Assembly (NCBI GenBank): GCA_016618085.1 | Contig: JABLTG010000085.1 | Coordinates: 20,566 to 84,565 of the forward strand | Length of the DNA stretch: 64,000 bases | Reading direction: 5' to 3' | DNA from: Neovahlkampfia damariscottae | Taxonomy: Eukaryota > Heterolobosea > Selenaionea > Neovahlkampfiida > Neovahlkampfiidae | Shown here: one piece after another, positions 41,401 through 50,987 of the stretch | Layout of the letters: every line of letters begins with the position of its first letter | How positions within the stretch are numbered: the stretch's first letter is position 1 | The notes under the pieces: model-generated | Databases searched by the model: none | What the model saw: only the letters and a program-made list of their open reading frames with translations | What the model was told of the DNA's origin: nothing | Position numbers and translations under genes: made by a program

Positions 41401-44400
41401 GCCTTAGAGTCATAAGGATGTTGGACATAAATTTGAGCAGTATCTCCAATTTCATAAGATTCTTTATCAGCTATCATCAATAGTTGATCACAGACAACTC
41501 TGGATGATTTTGATTGTTGACTGCCGCCTGAAACAACAACAAAGAGCCCAGTTGAATTTTTCAATCCATCTTTATCTGTAACTTCAATTTCAATGTTATA
41601 CAAACCAGGATCTTTGAATGATAAATCATAAGTCATTGGTTTATTTTGTGATTTTGTAATTTCATCATATTTTATGACATCCTTTTTGATAGTTTTTGTT
41701 TCAACAATTTGATCTTTTTTAATAGCTATGATGTTAATTGGAACATCTGCTTCTAATAATCCTTTGATTGAAGTTACAACAATTTCCAAACTAATAGTTT
41801 CTTCTGGTTTGACAAAGTTTTTCTTTGATTTTACACCAACATAATTTGAAGAAGGATGAACAATAAAACTAGTGGAAGATCCCATAACTTGATTACTAAG
41901 ATCTTGGACATTCACATTTCCTGTGATGGTAACAGGAGTTTTTGGATACCTATCAGTTTCGGTAAATTCAATACAAATCTTATTTTCACCATTGGAATCT
42001 GTTGTTTCTTCTTTCATTTTCATTTCTCCAACTTCATCAATATAGTTATCAAATTGGTAGTACCATGAAGAATTTGGTTTTTGAAAATGAAAACTTGAAA
42101 AACCTGGAGGTTTGTATGATGATTTTGTTTGTGAAACAGTCCAATCTACTTTTGCTCCAGATAAACCACCTCCAGAGAAATAAGATGAATTAACTGTCAA
42201 AATTGCAGATGAATCACCCACAAATGATGACTCAGATGCGGAAGCATTAACTTTGTATTCTGGAGTTCTGAATTCTTCAACTTTGAAATTGTGACTAAAA
42301 CATTCTGAACCATAAAAGAATGATAAAAATGAATCTTTTGATGTTTTCATCATGATATAATGTTCACCTAAATTGATGTTATCTGGGAGGTCGAATGAGA
42401 GTTGAAATGAACCATTTGGAGTAATTTTGACATCTCCTTTTTTGTAGGAAATATCCATGGAATCAAATGCTTCCCAATGAATAATATCACATTTTGAATC
42501 ATGTTCCAAATGATAAGAAGATTTCTTTTTTGCAAGTTTACGAATAAATCCTTTGATATTAACTTTTTCTTTTGGTTTGTATAATTTTCTATCGTCAAAT
42601 GTCCAATGTAGATGTTGTTCTGGATATTTATATCCTTTATAGATATGATTAATAAAAGAAACATCATTTTTTGATTTTGCAATCAAAAGACTGCAATCCC
42701 ATAATAAATTGATGACATTGTCTTCCGGTAAATCAAAGTGCGTGATTCCAGTTTCATCAACACTTTTTGTTTTTCCATAAAATGTAAATTTTGCATCATC
42801 AACATTTGATCCATCTTTCAAATTATTAGCCCAACATGTAAGTTCACAAGATGAATTGTTGATTATTGCATCAACAGCTAAATTAGTACATTGAATCCAA
42901 GCATGAATGATAGGTCTACGCATCCATTGTGTTTCTTCTTCTGGATACCATTCCTCTTGAAGTGGTTCACAAATAACATAAAGTTGACCAAGTTTTTCTT
43001 TAGAATGTTGTAAATAAGGAACAATGTCAATAGGTGTTTCAACTTTTTGTTCTTGAATCCCTTTTACCACGATGGTATCATCAAAAACTTTCTTTCCAAA
43101 TTTACAGAAATCTGTCATGTCATAATTTTTATAATCTTTGATCAAATGAGAATTATTCCCAAAATGTGATTTTTGATAGTCTTTTGGGTCTACTTGAAAA
43201 ATAGCACATCTAAATTTTGACAAATTACAAGTAATAATGTTGTGAGTTGGAGATGTATTTTCTGTTGGATCAATAACGATTAAACCTTGGTAGAATGATT
43301 CCATACTTTTTGAAGCCTCACTAATTTCGAATTTAATATTAACTTCTTCTTCAAGTTTTTGACCATAAATATCAGTTAAACCTGTTTTTATTTTCAAAGT
43401 ATAAGTTTCTTTTCCTTTGCTGTTTCCAAATATAACCAAAGATGCTCCAGAAACTACAACACGAACATTTGGTAATTCAGGTGATATTTCCACAAATTCA
43501 ACTGGATTAACATCTTCATCAATGCTGTTTGTGAAATAAACCGTCCAGCTAGTAGAAGGTTGGTTATATTTTGAATCTTTTGGACGATGATTTGAACAAA
43601 AGAACTTTCCATATGTTGAAAAAGAGAAATGTTGGGCAACATCTGTCACATTAGGACCTTCAGCTGATGGTGTTTTAGGACCGATGTTAATGGAATAATG
43701 TGTTGATAATTTTAACTTTTTCTTTAATTTTAACCACATAAAACGATCTTTTACTCCTGATTTTAGGTAATAAGAAATACTTTGTCTCTGTTTTGGATTT
43801 TGCAATTCCACTATTTTTTCAGCTTCTTCTTGAGTGACTACTTCAAATTGATCCAATTTTGAATTGATTGATATTGACTTTAAAACCTCTTCAGGTTTAA
43901 TATTTTGGTCAAAGTGAATGTAAAAAACTGGATTTTCATGAGTGAATGATTTTGGAAAGAATTCTGTAACTTTGACAGTTGGTGTTTCAAATGACCAAAT
44001 TACATCTTTTTCAAGTTTTAAACCAGTAGCACTTTTTGTTTCAGCGGATATTTTAGCAGTATAGATTGTAGATTTGTTGAAACGAAAAGTTGGTTCAAAA
44101 TATAAAGTTTTAGTTCCAATCCATCTCCACCTTCCTTCACACTTTGGTGATAATTCCACTGGAATTTTTTGTTTTTCAATTTCTTCAATAGTTCCAAGTT
44201 TAATCATTGGTGAATTAAAAGTCACACTTAAATATGAAGCCATTGGTATTTTTCCTTCAGGTAAATATCTTTCAACAATTAATTCCTTTTCTTCTTCTTC
44301 TGTTTCCTTTTCAATTTTTGGTGGTTCAAATGATTCTTTTGGTGGAAAAGTTTGTAGTTGAATTTTCTCTGTTGTTTCTGGTGGTTTTACAGTTTCATCA

Positions 44401-44652
44401 CGTTTGAAAAAATCTTGTTCATCTTCTTTCTTAGTTTCTATTGTTGGTAACCTTTTAACTGTCAATTCTTTTTTTTTTGTTCTTTTACCTTTTGTCCAAT
44501 TTTTCAGCGTCTTCTTTGGGGACACTGTTGAAGAGATTTTCATCTTCTCTTTGTGGTACTGTGCCATTTTCATTTGCCTTCACCAAGTCATCTGGTGTTG
44601 GAGTTCTAACTTTCAAACGAAGAGGGTACTGTTTACCGTTTGGTTGCGTCAT
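38466..44652 (-). CDS. Bacterial-type alpha-2-macroglobulin, apparently cytosolic, with R-SNARE-like bait region
   Basis: Exons 44652-44489 and 44451-38466, intron 37 nt; 2049 residues, the largest protein here. The layout is that of bacterial/YfhM-type A2M: N-terminal MG domains, MG7-like segment ending SLIVVDEAILSLTSYSIEDPL, bait region, then RTNFNPLAAF...PDNLTEYRVTA, the thioester domain with FECVEQIASK (Cys about 1544, Gln 1547), and the C-terminal receptor-like domain (GKFIAPPAKAEEMY). The intact CVEQ suggests an internal thioester able to bind attacking proteases after bait cleavage. The N-terminus (MTQPNGKQYPLRLKV) has no signal peptide or membrane segment, unlike secreted A2Ms. GTCCAATTA lies about 20 nt upstream of the ATG. 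Confidence 0.88.
40722..40883 (-). other. R-SNARE-like segment in the bait region of alpha-2-macroglobulin
   Basis: Residues about 1245-1298. The core reads KNIMFSNIDKLMERGERI and continues DSLQNQSMLLEDESFSF. Aligned without gaps to the R-SNARE (VAMP) motif it keeps the hydrophobic heptad layers, the N-I-D-K pattern, the zero-layer Arg in MERGER, and the terminal SxF-x-T-x-A positions. It is placed between the MG domain ending in SYSIEDPL and the RTNFNPLA segment, exactly where A2Ms carry their variable protease bait. Flanks are Ser/Gly/Pro-rich (SIPTSGGMPRGDAPKK). The SNARE resemblance is from recalled family pattern, not from a search. Confidence 0.6.
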
Positions 44653-44764
44653 CACTTCAATTATGTCTGTCCAATTAGAAGCGTGGATAAATATAGACCA
44701 GCGAGAAGATTTAAGATAAAAAAAAAAACGAAAATAAATATTCCCTTTTGTAAAAATAGATATT

Positions 44765-46255
44765 TTATTTAACGATCAAGTACATTGGTTTGTTTGATTT
44801 ATCCATGGTTGAATTAATCATATCTCGATGAAGTTCTGAAAGAATAAATCTACAATAAATATTAGACATTGTTTCTTGCACTAAATCCTTCAATATTACA
44901 TCAAATAAATCAACCTTTGCTTCATGAAGAGATTCTAAAACTTTTTTTTTTAATTTAGCAGTTGTATTAATTTCATAGGTTGAATCACTTTCAATGAATA
45001 ATTTAATAATGTCACATGATCGACCCCTCCTTTTCTTTTCACTTAATTTTTTATATTTTTCAACTTCTTCATAAAAAATTACATTCTCTACAGAGTATTC
45101 GCGTGTAGAAAAAGTTTTAAAAAATTTTCGAAGTTTTGGGTCTTCTAAAATCTCTTCTAGGGTGTATTTCTTTTTTTTGAGTGGTTCTTGAATAAAATTT
45201 GACTGTGATTCTCTTGGACTCTTGAATGAAAAAATAGATTTTTTTGGTTGTTTAATAGGAATTGCAAGACTTTGTTCAGGTTGTTCTTCTAGTTCTATTA
45301 TTTTTTTTCTTTTTTCTTCAATCAAATCTTCATATTTCCTTTTCAATTCATCTTTTTCTTGTTCATGTTTTAATTTCAAAACTTCTTTTTCAAGCTCATA
45401 TTCTTCATCAAGTTTTTTTATTTGTTGTTGAATTTTTTCTTGTGGATTTATTTTTTTTTTCTTTTTTTGTATTTGACAAGAATAAATATCTGTGTGTACT
45501 TCTATACCTGTTCCGTCTGTGTCAATTACAATTCTTGCCAAATCAAATCTTTGATGTTTTCTTTCTTTGCCAAATTCTGAAATGACTTCACTGTTACTGA
45601 CGACATAACAACCAGCAAGAAGAGCAGCTGTTTCTTTTGTTACAAATTTAACAAGTCCTTTTAATCCTCTACCAGTCAATCTCTTAGCTTCAAGTCCTGC
45701 ATTTTGGTTTGCAGATGTTGCAAATGCTTCAACGGTCAATAAACTCAAAACTGAAACTGATCTCATTTTGAAATATTTTTTAATTTCTTTTGTTCTTTGA
45801 AGGTGTAATATCTGTTTTGAGATTAATTGAGTTCTTTCTGATTCTTGAGCCCATTCATCGAAAGTCTTTTGATTTTCATTATGAACAACAATTGGAATAA
45901 CGTTTAGCAATAGTAATTGTTCTTGTAAATCTACTATATCATCTAAAGTACCTTGACAAAAATGACAGCCCAAGTAAGACATAAAAAATAATAAAACTTT
46001 GTATCCTTGTCGGTTGTATTCAGCTACAGATGTTCCTGTGTTGTCTACCATTTTTTCAAATAATTCTTTTGGTACTTTTGGTAATTTGGATTTTTGTTCT
46101 TTCATTGTTGCTTCATCAACTTTGATTACTTTTGAATTTTCTGATTTTTCTTCTTCTTTCTCTTTCTTCTGTATATCTATTTCTTCTTCTGTTGGAGAAA
46201 AATCAAGTGGTTCTTTTTCAGTCTCCTTGGTGGTGTTATTCTCCGCTTCCATCAT
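44765..46255 (-). CDS. Thioredoxin-fold (PRXL2-like) - coiled coil - RGS fusion protein
   Basis: A 496-residue single-exon gene. After an acidic N-terminus, residues 70-230 resemble peroxiredoxin-like-2/AhpC-TSA proteins: YKVLLFFMSYLGCHFCQGTLDDIVDLQEQLLLLNV, with a CxxC redox motif (CHFC). A strong coiled coil spans 285-335. Residues 360-490 are an RGS domain (TLEEILEDPKLRKFFKTFSTREYS...VIFYEEVEKY...LFDVILKDLV). RGS domains speed GTP hydrolysis by G-alpha subunits. The neighbour, divergent at 226 bp, is a G-alpha gene. The product may link redox state to G-protein shut-off; this is inference. The TCCAATTGGA palindrome lies 19 nt upstream. Confidence 0.8.
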   Translation of the reverse strand: MMEAENNTTKETEKEPLDFSPTEEEIDIQKKEKEEEKSENSKVIKVDEATMKEQKSKLPKVPKELFEKMVDNTGTSVAEYNRQGYKVLLFFMSYLGCHFCQGTLDDIVDLQEQLLLLNVIPIVVHNENQKTFDEWAQESERTQLISKQILHLQRTKEIKKYFKMRSVSVLSLLTVEAFATSANQNAGLEAKRLTGRGLKGLVKFVTKETAALLAGCYVVSNSEVISEFGKERKHQRFDLARIVIDTDGTGIEVHTDIYSCQIQKKKKKINPQEKIQQQIKKLDEEYELEKEVLKLKHEQEKDELKRKYEDLIEEKRKKIIELEEQPEQSLAIPIKQPKKSIFSFKSPRESQSNFIQEPLKKKKYTLEEILEDPKLRKFFKTFSTREYSVENVIFYEEVEKYKKLSEKKRRGRSCDIIKLFIESDSTYEINTTAKLKKKVLESLHEAKVDLFDVILKDLVQETMSNIYCRFILSELHRDMINSTMDKSNKPMYLIVK

Positions 46256-46273
46256 CGGAATAATTTTGTTTTG

Positions 46274-46283
46274 TCCAATTGGA
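46274..46283. promoter_or_regulatory. CCAATTGG palindromic promoter element
   Basis: TCCAATTGGA, a perfect palindrome, 19 nt upstream of the RGS-fusion ATG. The divergent G-alpha gene has a separate ACCAATAAA copy at about 46435. Confidence 0.55.
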
Positions 46284-46480
46284 AGAGAGAATTATTATAC
46301 CCGTTGGAGTTGAAATACCTCTTTCAGCTGAACATTAAAGTGTACAAAATGTATAATCATATTGAAAAAATGTCAATTTCCATTCTAATTCCAACAAATT
46401 TAGAAGTTTAATTCGCCATTTTTATCTTTTTTTAACCAATAAATTGCTTTCTGCTTTATTCATCACAACGTTTAGTTCAC

Positions 46481-47499
46481 ATGGGCAACGACATTAAAAC
46501 TGGTTACAGTGATATAATGGTATTAGGAAATGAAGGATGTGGAAAAACTACATTTTTAAACACACTTCTCTCAACACATCATCCTTTGGTAAATTCAAGA
46601 AAAAAATTAATTCTTTCAAGATTCACGAATTTTTTGTTGATGAATCATTTAAACATTTTTTTACATTGACTTTAAAAGTTGCTGAAGATATACAAACCAA
46701 AGATGTTATAACTTCTCTGGATACCGAAAAAAACCGATTATCAAATAACTTGAACAATTTAACAAGAGTTAAATCATTAAAAAATTTTGATGAAACATCT
46801 ATTGAATCATTACAGTCTATAGTCAACACATTCACAGAGTTATGGTCCGAACAATATTTCATCCAATTTTCTGAACAAGAATTTGAAAAAGAAACAAAAG
46901 AACTAGTCAAAGACAATTTAGAAAAATTAAAAGACATTAAATTCCCATCAAAATCCGAAATTTACAAATTTTACAAAAAACGTACAGGAACAAGTCAATT
47001 CATTTTCCTTTATCAAAATATTTTATACCGATTAATTGGAGATGTTCCTGGTTCTTATTCACACAGAAAAAATTGGTCACAATTTTATGAAATGGTTGGA
47101 ACTTTTATTTATATTATTTCTCTTTCAGATTTTGATGAATATACAACCAAGGATGAAATTTCAATGTTAGATAGTTTGAATTGTTTTGAAGAAACTATAA
47201 CTGATATTTTATTTGAATTTAATCCAAATATCATTGTTATATTCAATAAGAAAGATGAATTACAACAAAAAATTGAAAAAGAGGATAAACTTAGTTATGT
47301 ATTTCCTGCTTATAAAGGTGGAAAGAATTTAAACAATGCAACAAATTTTATCATGGAAAAATTCAAATCAAAAATTAACAAGAGATTGAAAAATATTAAA
47401 TATTTTTGTGGAAATGTGAATGATGACGATTTTGTGAAGGAAGTTTTCAAAGGAGTTCATAATTTAAAAAAGAAAAGAAATTCAATTCTTCTTCAATAA
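46481..47499 (+). CDS. Divergent heterotrimeric G-protein alpha subunit
   Basis: Exons 46481-46588 and 46621-47499, intron 32 nt; 328 residues, slightly short for G-alpha. MGND at the start suits N-myristoylation. G1 is GNEGCGKT. After a helical insert, switch I has KKRTGTS. Switch II reads DVPGSYSHRKNW where G-alphas have DVGGQRxERKKW, so the catalytic Gln is Ser and one glycine is Pro. FIYIISLSDFDEYTTKDE and IIVIFNKKDELQQKI (NKxD) are well kept. The TCAT loop is replaced by YFCGNVND. GTP binding is likely; intrinsic hydrolysis should be poor. It lies next to an RGS protein gene. Confidence 0.8.
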
Positions 47500-47618
47500 A
47501 CTTTTTAATATCTGTCACAATACTGCACCTTTCAGTCAACCCATTGTCAAATTTTGAATATATTTACCCGAAATAAAAAGATTATCTTTTTTTGAAACAC
47601 ACAACTCTTTAAAAAGAT

Positions 47619-47972
47619 TTATTCAGTATCTTGAAGGTTTGTGATGATATGTTTAATTTGAATTCCTTCTTTATTGTAAATATAAACAACGTCCATTTTT
47701 TTTTTCTTGTCTACAGCGTGTAATGTGACAGTAATGTGGACATTGTCATCTTTTTTTGTTTCTTTTATTTCTCCGATGGATTTCACAACAGCAGGAATTT
47801 TAAAATCTGCAACATAAGATGGCAACATATTTTCTCTTCCTTTTGTTGCTATTTGTCCTCCAAATTCAACTTCACAATTTTCATGAAGTGCTTTTTTAAT
47901 TCCTTCAATATCTTGTTTATTAAAATCATTTAAATATTTTTCAAAAAGTTGTTTGTAGTTGATTTCTGACAT
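47619..47972 (-). CDS. NTF2-like/SnoaL-type small protein
   Basis: A 117-residue protein: MSEINYKQLFEKYLNDFNKQDIEGIKKALHENCEVEFGG..., then beta strands NVHITVTLHAVDKKKKMDVVYIYNKEGIQIKHI. The opening helix pair followed by a curved sheet is the cone-shaped NTF2-like fold, usually a ligand-binding or isomerase-like pocket. No catalytic residues can be assigned. A GGCCAATG element lies about 25 nt upstream. Fold assignment is moderate. Confidence 0.6.
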   Translation of the reverse strand: MSEINYKQLFEKYLNDFNKQDIEGIKKALHENCEVEFGGQIATKGRENMLPSYVADFKIPAVVKSIGEIKETKKDDNVHITVTLHAVDKKKKMDVVYIYNKEGIQIKHIITNLQDTE

Positions 47973-47978
47973 GTCCCT

Positions 47979-48143
47979 TCACTTTATTTGATGTCGTTTG
48001 GCCAATGAAAATGCTTTCAAAAAAAAAGTTGAAGAAAAAGTAGTTTCTACGAATGGTTTTGGAAGCAAGAAACAACGCCTTGTCATCTTTTTGATTTGTT
48101 GAACATCTAGTCTTTTCAGTTTTTGAAGAAAAGATTTATTCAT
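47979..48143 (-). CDS. Very small basic protein, doubtful gene
   Basis: A 54-codon frame starting MNKSFLQKLKRLDVQQIKKMTRRCFLL. The high basic content and lack of acids in the first 40 residues resemble a mitochondrial targeting sequence or ribosomal protein. The frame is open further upstream without ATG and crosses the promoter element at 48232-48240. It ends 7 bp before the start of the NTF2-like gene. No homologue recognised. Confidence 0.25.
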   Translation of the reverse strand: MNKSFLQKLKRLDVQQIKKMTRRCFLLPKPFVETTFSSTFFLKAFSLAKRHQIK

Positions 48144-48259
48144 TGAATTTGTTAAAGAATTTGATGATTTATTAGATTTCAAAGAAATTTCAAAAAAAAG
48201 ATTTGAAACCAATTTCCAAGAAGGTTCATCTGATTGGCTGAACAAACACAACAACAAGC

Positions 48260-50050
48260 ATGAACTGTCATCACTCCATTTTTACGACTTTCAAATTACA
48301 TCCAAGTGACGTGGAAGAGTTTATCAATACGAGTGCAAAAGTATCACAGATGAGTAAAAAAGAAACTGGTTGTCTCAACTTCTCACTTTGTGTCAATAAC
48401 AAAGGAACAGAAAATCAAATATTTTTTTTAACTGAAACATTCAAAACCACAAAAGATTATGAATATCATATAAAACAAAGTTACACTGTCGAATTTGAAA
48501 ATGTGAAAAAAAAATGTTTAAAAACACCACAAGTGGATATTTGTCTTCCTACAACTTTTTTGCTTGACATCAAAAAATTCGAAAACGATCAAATTATTTA
48601 TTTGAAAGATTTAGCAGCTTTCATTAAAGAAAATACATCAATTTTATTTTCTATCAAAAGTTGGAATGCTTTGTTTAATCAACCTGAAGCTAAATTTCTG
48701 CAACAGGTTTTTAACGTTCCAATACTGTTACTTGAAAAAATGATCATTATGGATGATCAGAAAAAAGCTATTGGAACTGAATTATCAAAAAAATTAGATA
48801 TTTTTTTCATGGCTACTTTTTACATTTGCAAAGGTTATCTTGAAATTTATGACACTCAACCAAAATCATCAGTATTTTTTGAGGATGAATTGAGAAAAGA
48901 ATTGAAAAGAAACAGAGAAGAAACGAGTAAATCAAGTACTTCAAGATCCAAAAAAACATCAAATGAACAAGATACATTTATTAGAATAAATCGAGAATTA
49001 TTGAATGTTTGCGTTGCTTCATGGAGAGATAACTCTTCAAAGAATTTGGTTCCAAAAGGCTGTCATTTATATAATCAGTACAATAACAAAAAGAAGAGAG
49101 ATTTTCATCCAAATGAACGTTATTTCATTTGTATTTCTCAAAATCCAACAGAACTTGAAAAAGAACTGAAAGACTGTGGGGATGCAATTAAAATTGATAC
49201 AAAAAAAACATATTGTGCTGAAGTGAACTGTGGATCTAAATTGATTTACAACTGTTTCTGTGGGGCTTGGAAAACAACATTAACACATCAAATTTACAAT
49301 CATGATTGTCCTTTTGATTTTGAATTAAAAATTCAAAAAATCAATCCTAATTCAAAATTTTTAGGATTTAATGTCAAGAGAATACTTGGAAAGAATGAAA
49401 AAATGAAGTGCTTAGGATACACTTTTTATGCTTCTTGGAGAAAAAACAGAAAACTTCATAAGTTGATTTTTATCAATGAAGAGGATAATATCCCTTCTTC
49501 AGAATTTGTATCCATGAAAAATGAAAAGGAGTTTTTTATTACGATATGGTGTCAACATAGTCATTCTGACACTCCTGTTCCATTTTTTCATAGTCAATTA
49601 TTCAACGTAGTTGGTGACACTATTTATTCAACAAAAAGTAATTTGGGACCACTTAGTGATGAATTGATTGACATATTATTGTATCATCTTGAAGTGCAAT
49701 TGAAAGAATGCTCTCATCGTTTTGTTTTGTTTCTCTATTGCTGTTATATTGGAATTTCAATTGAAAAGATGAATCAGATATTTGGAATATCAAAACAGGA
49801 ATTATTAGGTTTCGAGGATGATGACAAAAGAGGTAATGGAAAGAATGGTATTTTTTGGTACATATTCTTGAGTGATTCTTCGAAACAAGAATTTGACACA
49901 AATAACTTGAAAGATCAATTGATACATCTAGATTTTTATGAAAGTGTCGATAAGGAATTGTTCAAATTGAAGTTATTTGAGTTGATCACCAATTTCAGAT
50001 ATGGATCAAACAATACAATATTTGATGAAATCCAATCAGATTTTTTTTGA
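48260..50050 (+). CDS. ABM-domain fusion with unknown Cys/His-containing C-terminal region
   Basis: A 596-residue single-exon gene. Residues 5-90 fit the antibiotic-biosynthesis-monooxygenase (ABM) ferredoxin-like barrel: FKLHPSDVEEFINTSAKVSQMSKKETGCLNFSL...IFFLTETFKTTKDYEYHIKQS. These small barrels act in quinone, heme or aldehyde chemistry or quorum-type sensing. The remaining 500 residues match nothing I know. They include a Cys/His cluster (YCAEVNCGSKLIYNCFCGAW...HQIYNHDCPF) that could bind metal, a Ser/Lys linker (SKSSTSRSKKTS), and helix-rich ends. GATTGGCTG at 48232-48240 is the promoter element. Confidence 0.6.
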   Translation: MNCHHSIFTTFKLHPSDVEEFINTSAKVSQMSKKETGCLNFSLCVNNKGTENQIFFLTETFKTTKDYEYHIKQSYTVEFENVKKKCLKTPQVDICLPTTFLLDIKKFENDQIIYLKDLAAFIKENTSILFSIKSWNALFNQPEAKFLQQVFNVPILLLEKMIIMDDQKKAIGTELSKKLDIFFMATFYICKGYLEIYDTQPKSSVFFEDELRKELKRNREETSKSSTSRSKKTSNEQDTFIRINRELLNVCVASWRDNSSKNLVPKGCHLYNQYNNKKKRDFHPNERYFICISQNPTELEKELKDCGDAIKIDTKKTYCAEVNCGSKLIYNCFCGAWKTTLTHQIYNHDCPFDFELKIQKINPNSKFLGFNVKRILGKNEKMKCLGYTFYASWRKNRKLHKLIFINEEDNIPSSEFVSMKNEKEFFITIWCQHSHSDTPVPFFHSQLFNVVGDTIYSTKSNLGPLSDELIDILLYHLEVQLKECSHRFVLFLYCCYIGISIEKMNQIFGISKQELLGFEDDDKRGNGKNGIFWYIFLSDSSKQEFDTNNLKDQLIHLDFYESVDKELFKLKLFELITNFRYGSNNTIFDEIQSDFF

Positions 50051-50122
50051 AGAAGTATAAATGAATTTTATTCCAAACTAAACAGGGGTGACCTCTAAAT
50101 CTTATTTTTATTCATTTTTTAT

Positions 50123-50617
50123 TCAATTTAATTTTTGGTATTTTTCCAATGATTCTTGAATCATCTTTAAACTTTCTAGACAAATTTCTTTAAAATCAAC
50201 ATCTTCTGGTTGAGTTGAGTCTTTAATTTTTTCCAATTTTGATTCTGTTTCAAGTTTCAACAATTTCAAATCATTTGTTAATTTTGTCAATTTGTCCACT
50301 TCTTCATCAAATTCTGAAACAATCACAAGTTGATGTTTCAAAAGATGAAAATATTCTTCAGAATTTTTTAATTGTTTTTTGAATTCTGTTCGTTTTTCTT
50401 CTTTTATTTCAATACTTTCAATAAATTTTGGTATTTTTTTGGATAGGATTTTTTCACAAACAATTACATTTTTTTCACTTTTTCTTGTTTCATTTAATTT
50501 TTCATTTTTTTCTGCATTTTCGATGATTTTTATTTGTTGTTTGATAATTTGAAAGTATTCTTCAAGTTTTTGAAAAAAATTTTCAACCACTTCTGTCTCA
50601 TCACCAACAACGTTCAT
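50123..50617 (-). CDS. Coiled-coil protein
   Basis: A 164-residue, almost wholly helical Lys/Glu-rich protein (FFQKLEEYFQIIKQQIKIIENAEKNEKL..., LTKLTNDLKLLKLETESKLEKI). Heptads are evident. GTCCAAT at 50625 is only 7 nt upstream of the ATG. Family not recognisable; a mediator- or kinetochore-type small subunit is possible. Confidence 0.6.
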   Translation of the reverse strand: MNVVGDETEVVENFFQKLEEYFQIIKQQIKIIENAEKNEKLNETRKSEKNVIVCEKILSKKIPKFIESIEIKEEKRTEFKKQLKNSEEYFHLLKHQLVIVSEFDEEVDKLTKLTNDLKLLKLETESKLEKIKDSTQPEDVDFKEICLESLKMIQESLEKYQKLN

Positions 50618-50987
50618 TTAATTTGTCCAATGAAAATAATTCGAATCTTCAACAAAACTCCCACTATTTTTTTAAAAGAAAATCAATGTTTTGGAACTGA
50701 TTTATATTGGCAACATTCACCATTTGAAACAACAACAACAATTATTGAAGAAACATCAGTTTTTTGAAAATTGTAGCCTCATCGTTCAAGGTTCCAAAGG
50801 AATCTGCGTAGAGATGCCATACTCTTGGTTATCTCTATGTCTATTAAAAAATAAAATTCTTTTCAATTCTGGCAACCAAAAATTCAACATCAAAAAATAA
50901 CAAATTTTATTTTTGCAAGTTTTTGAATTCTAACAAATTTTGTAAAATGTCTGATGAATTTTCAATGCACCCTTTAACCCTTAACAT

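Noticed and set aside
44489-44573. Alternative A2M start at 44573 (MKMAQYHKEKMK)
   Set aside because: It would lie within an exon read in another frame. The ATG at 44652 follows a CCAAT element and joins the main frame through a normal 37-nt intron.
50630-50830. Short plus-strand frame starting inside a GTCCAAT element (MKIIRIFNKTPTIF...)
   Set aside because: The ATG overlaps the promoter element of the divergent coiled-coil gene, a continuation needs an 18-nt intron, and no family or conserved pattern is visible.
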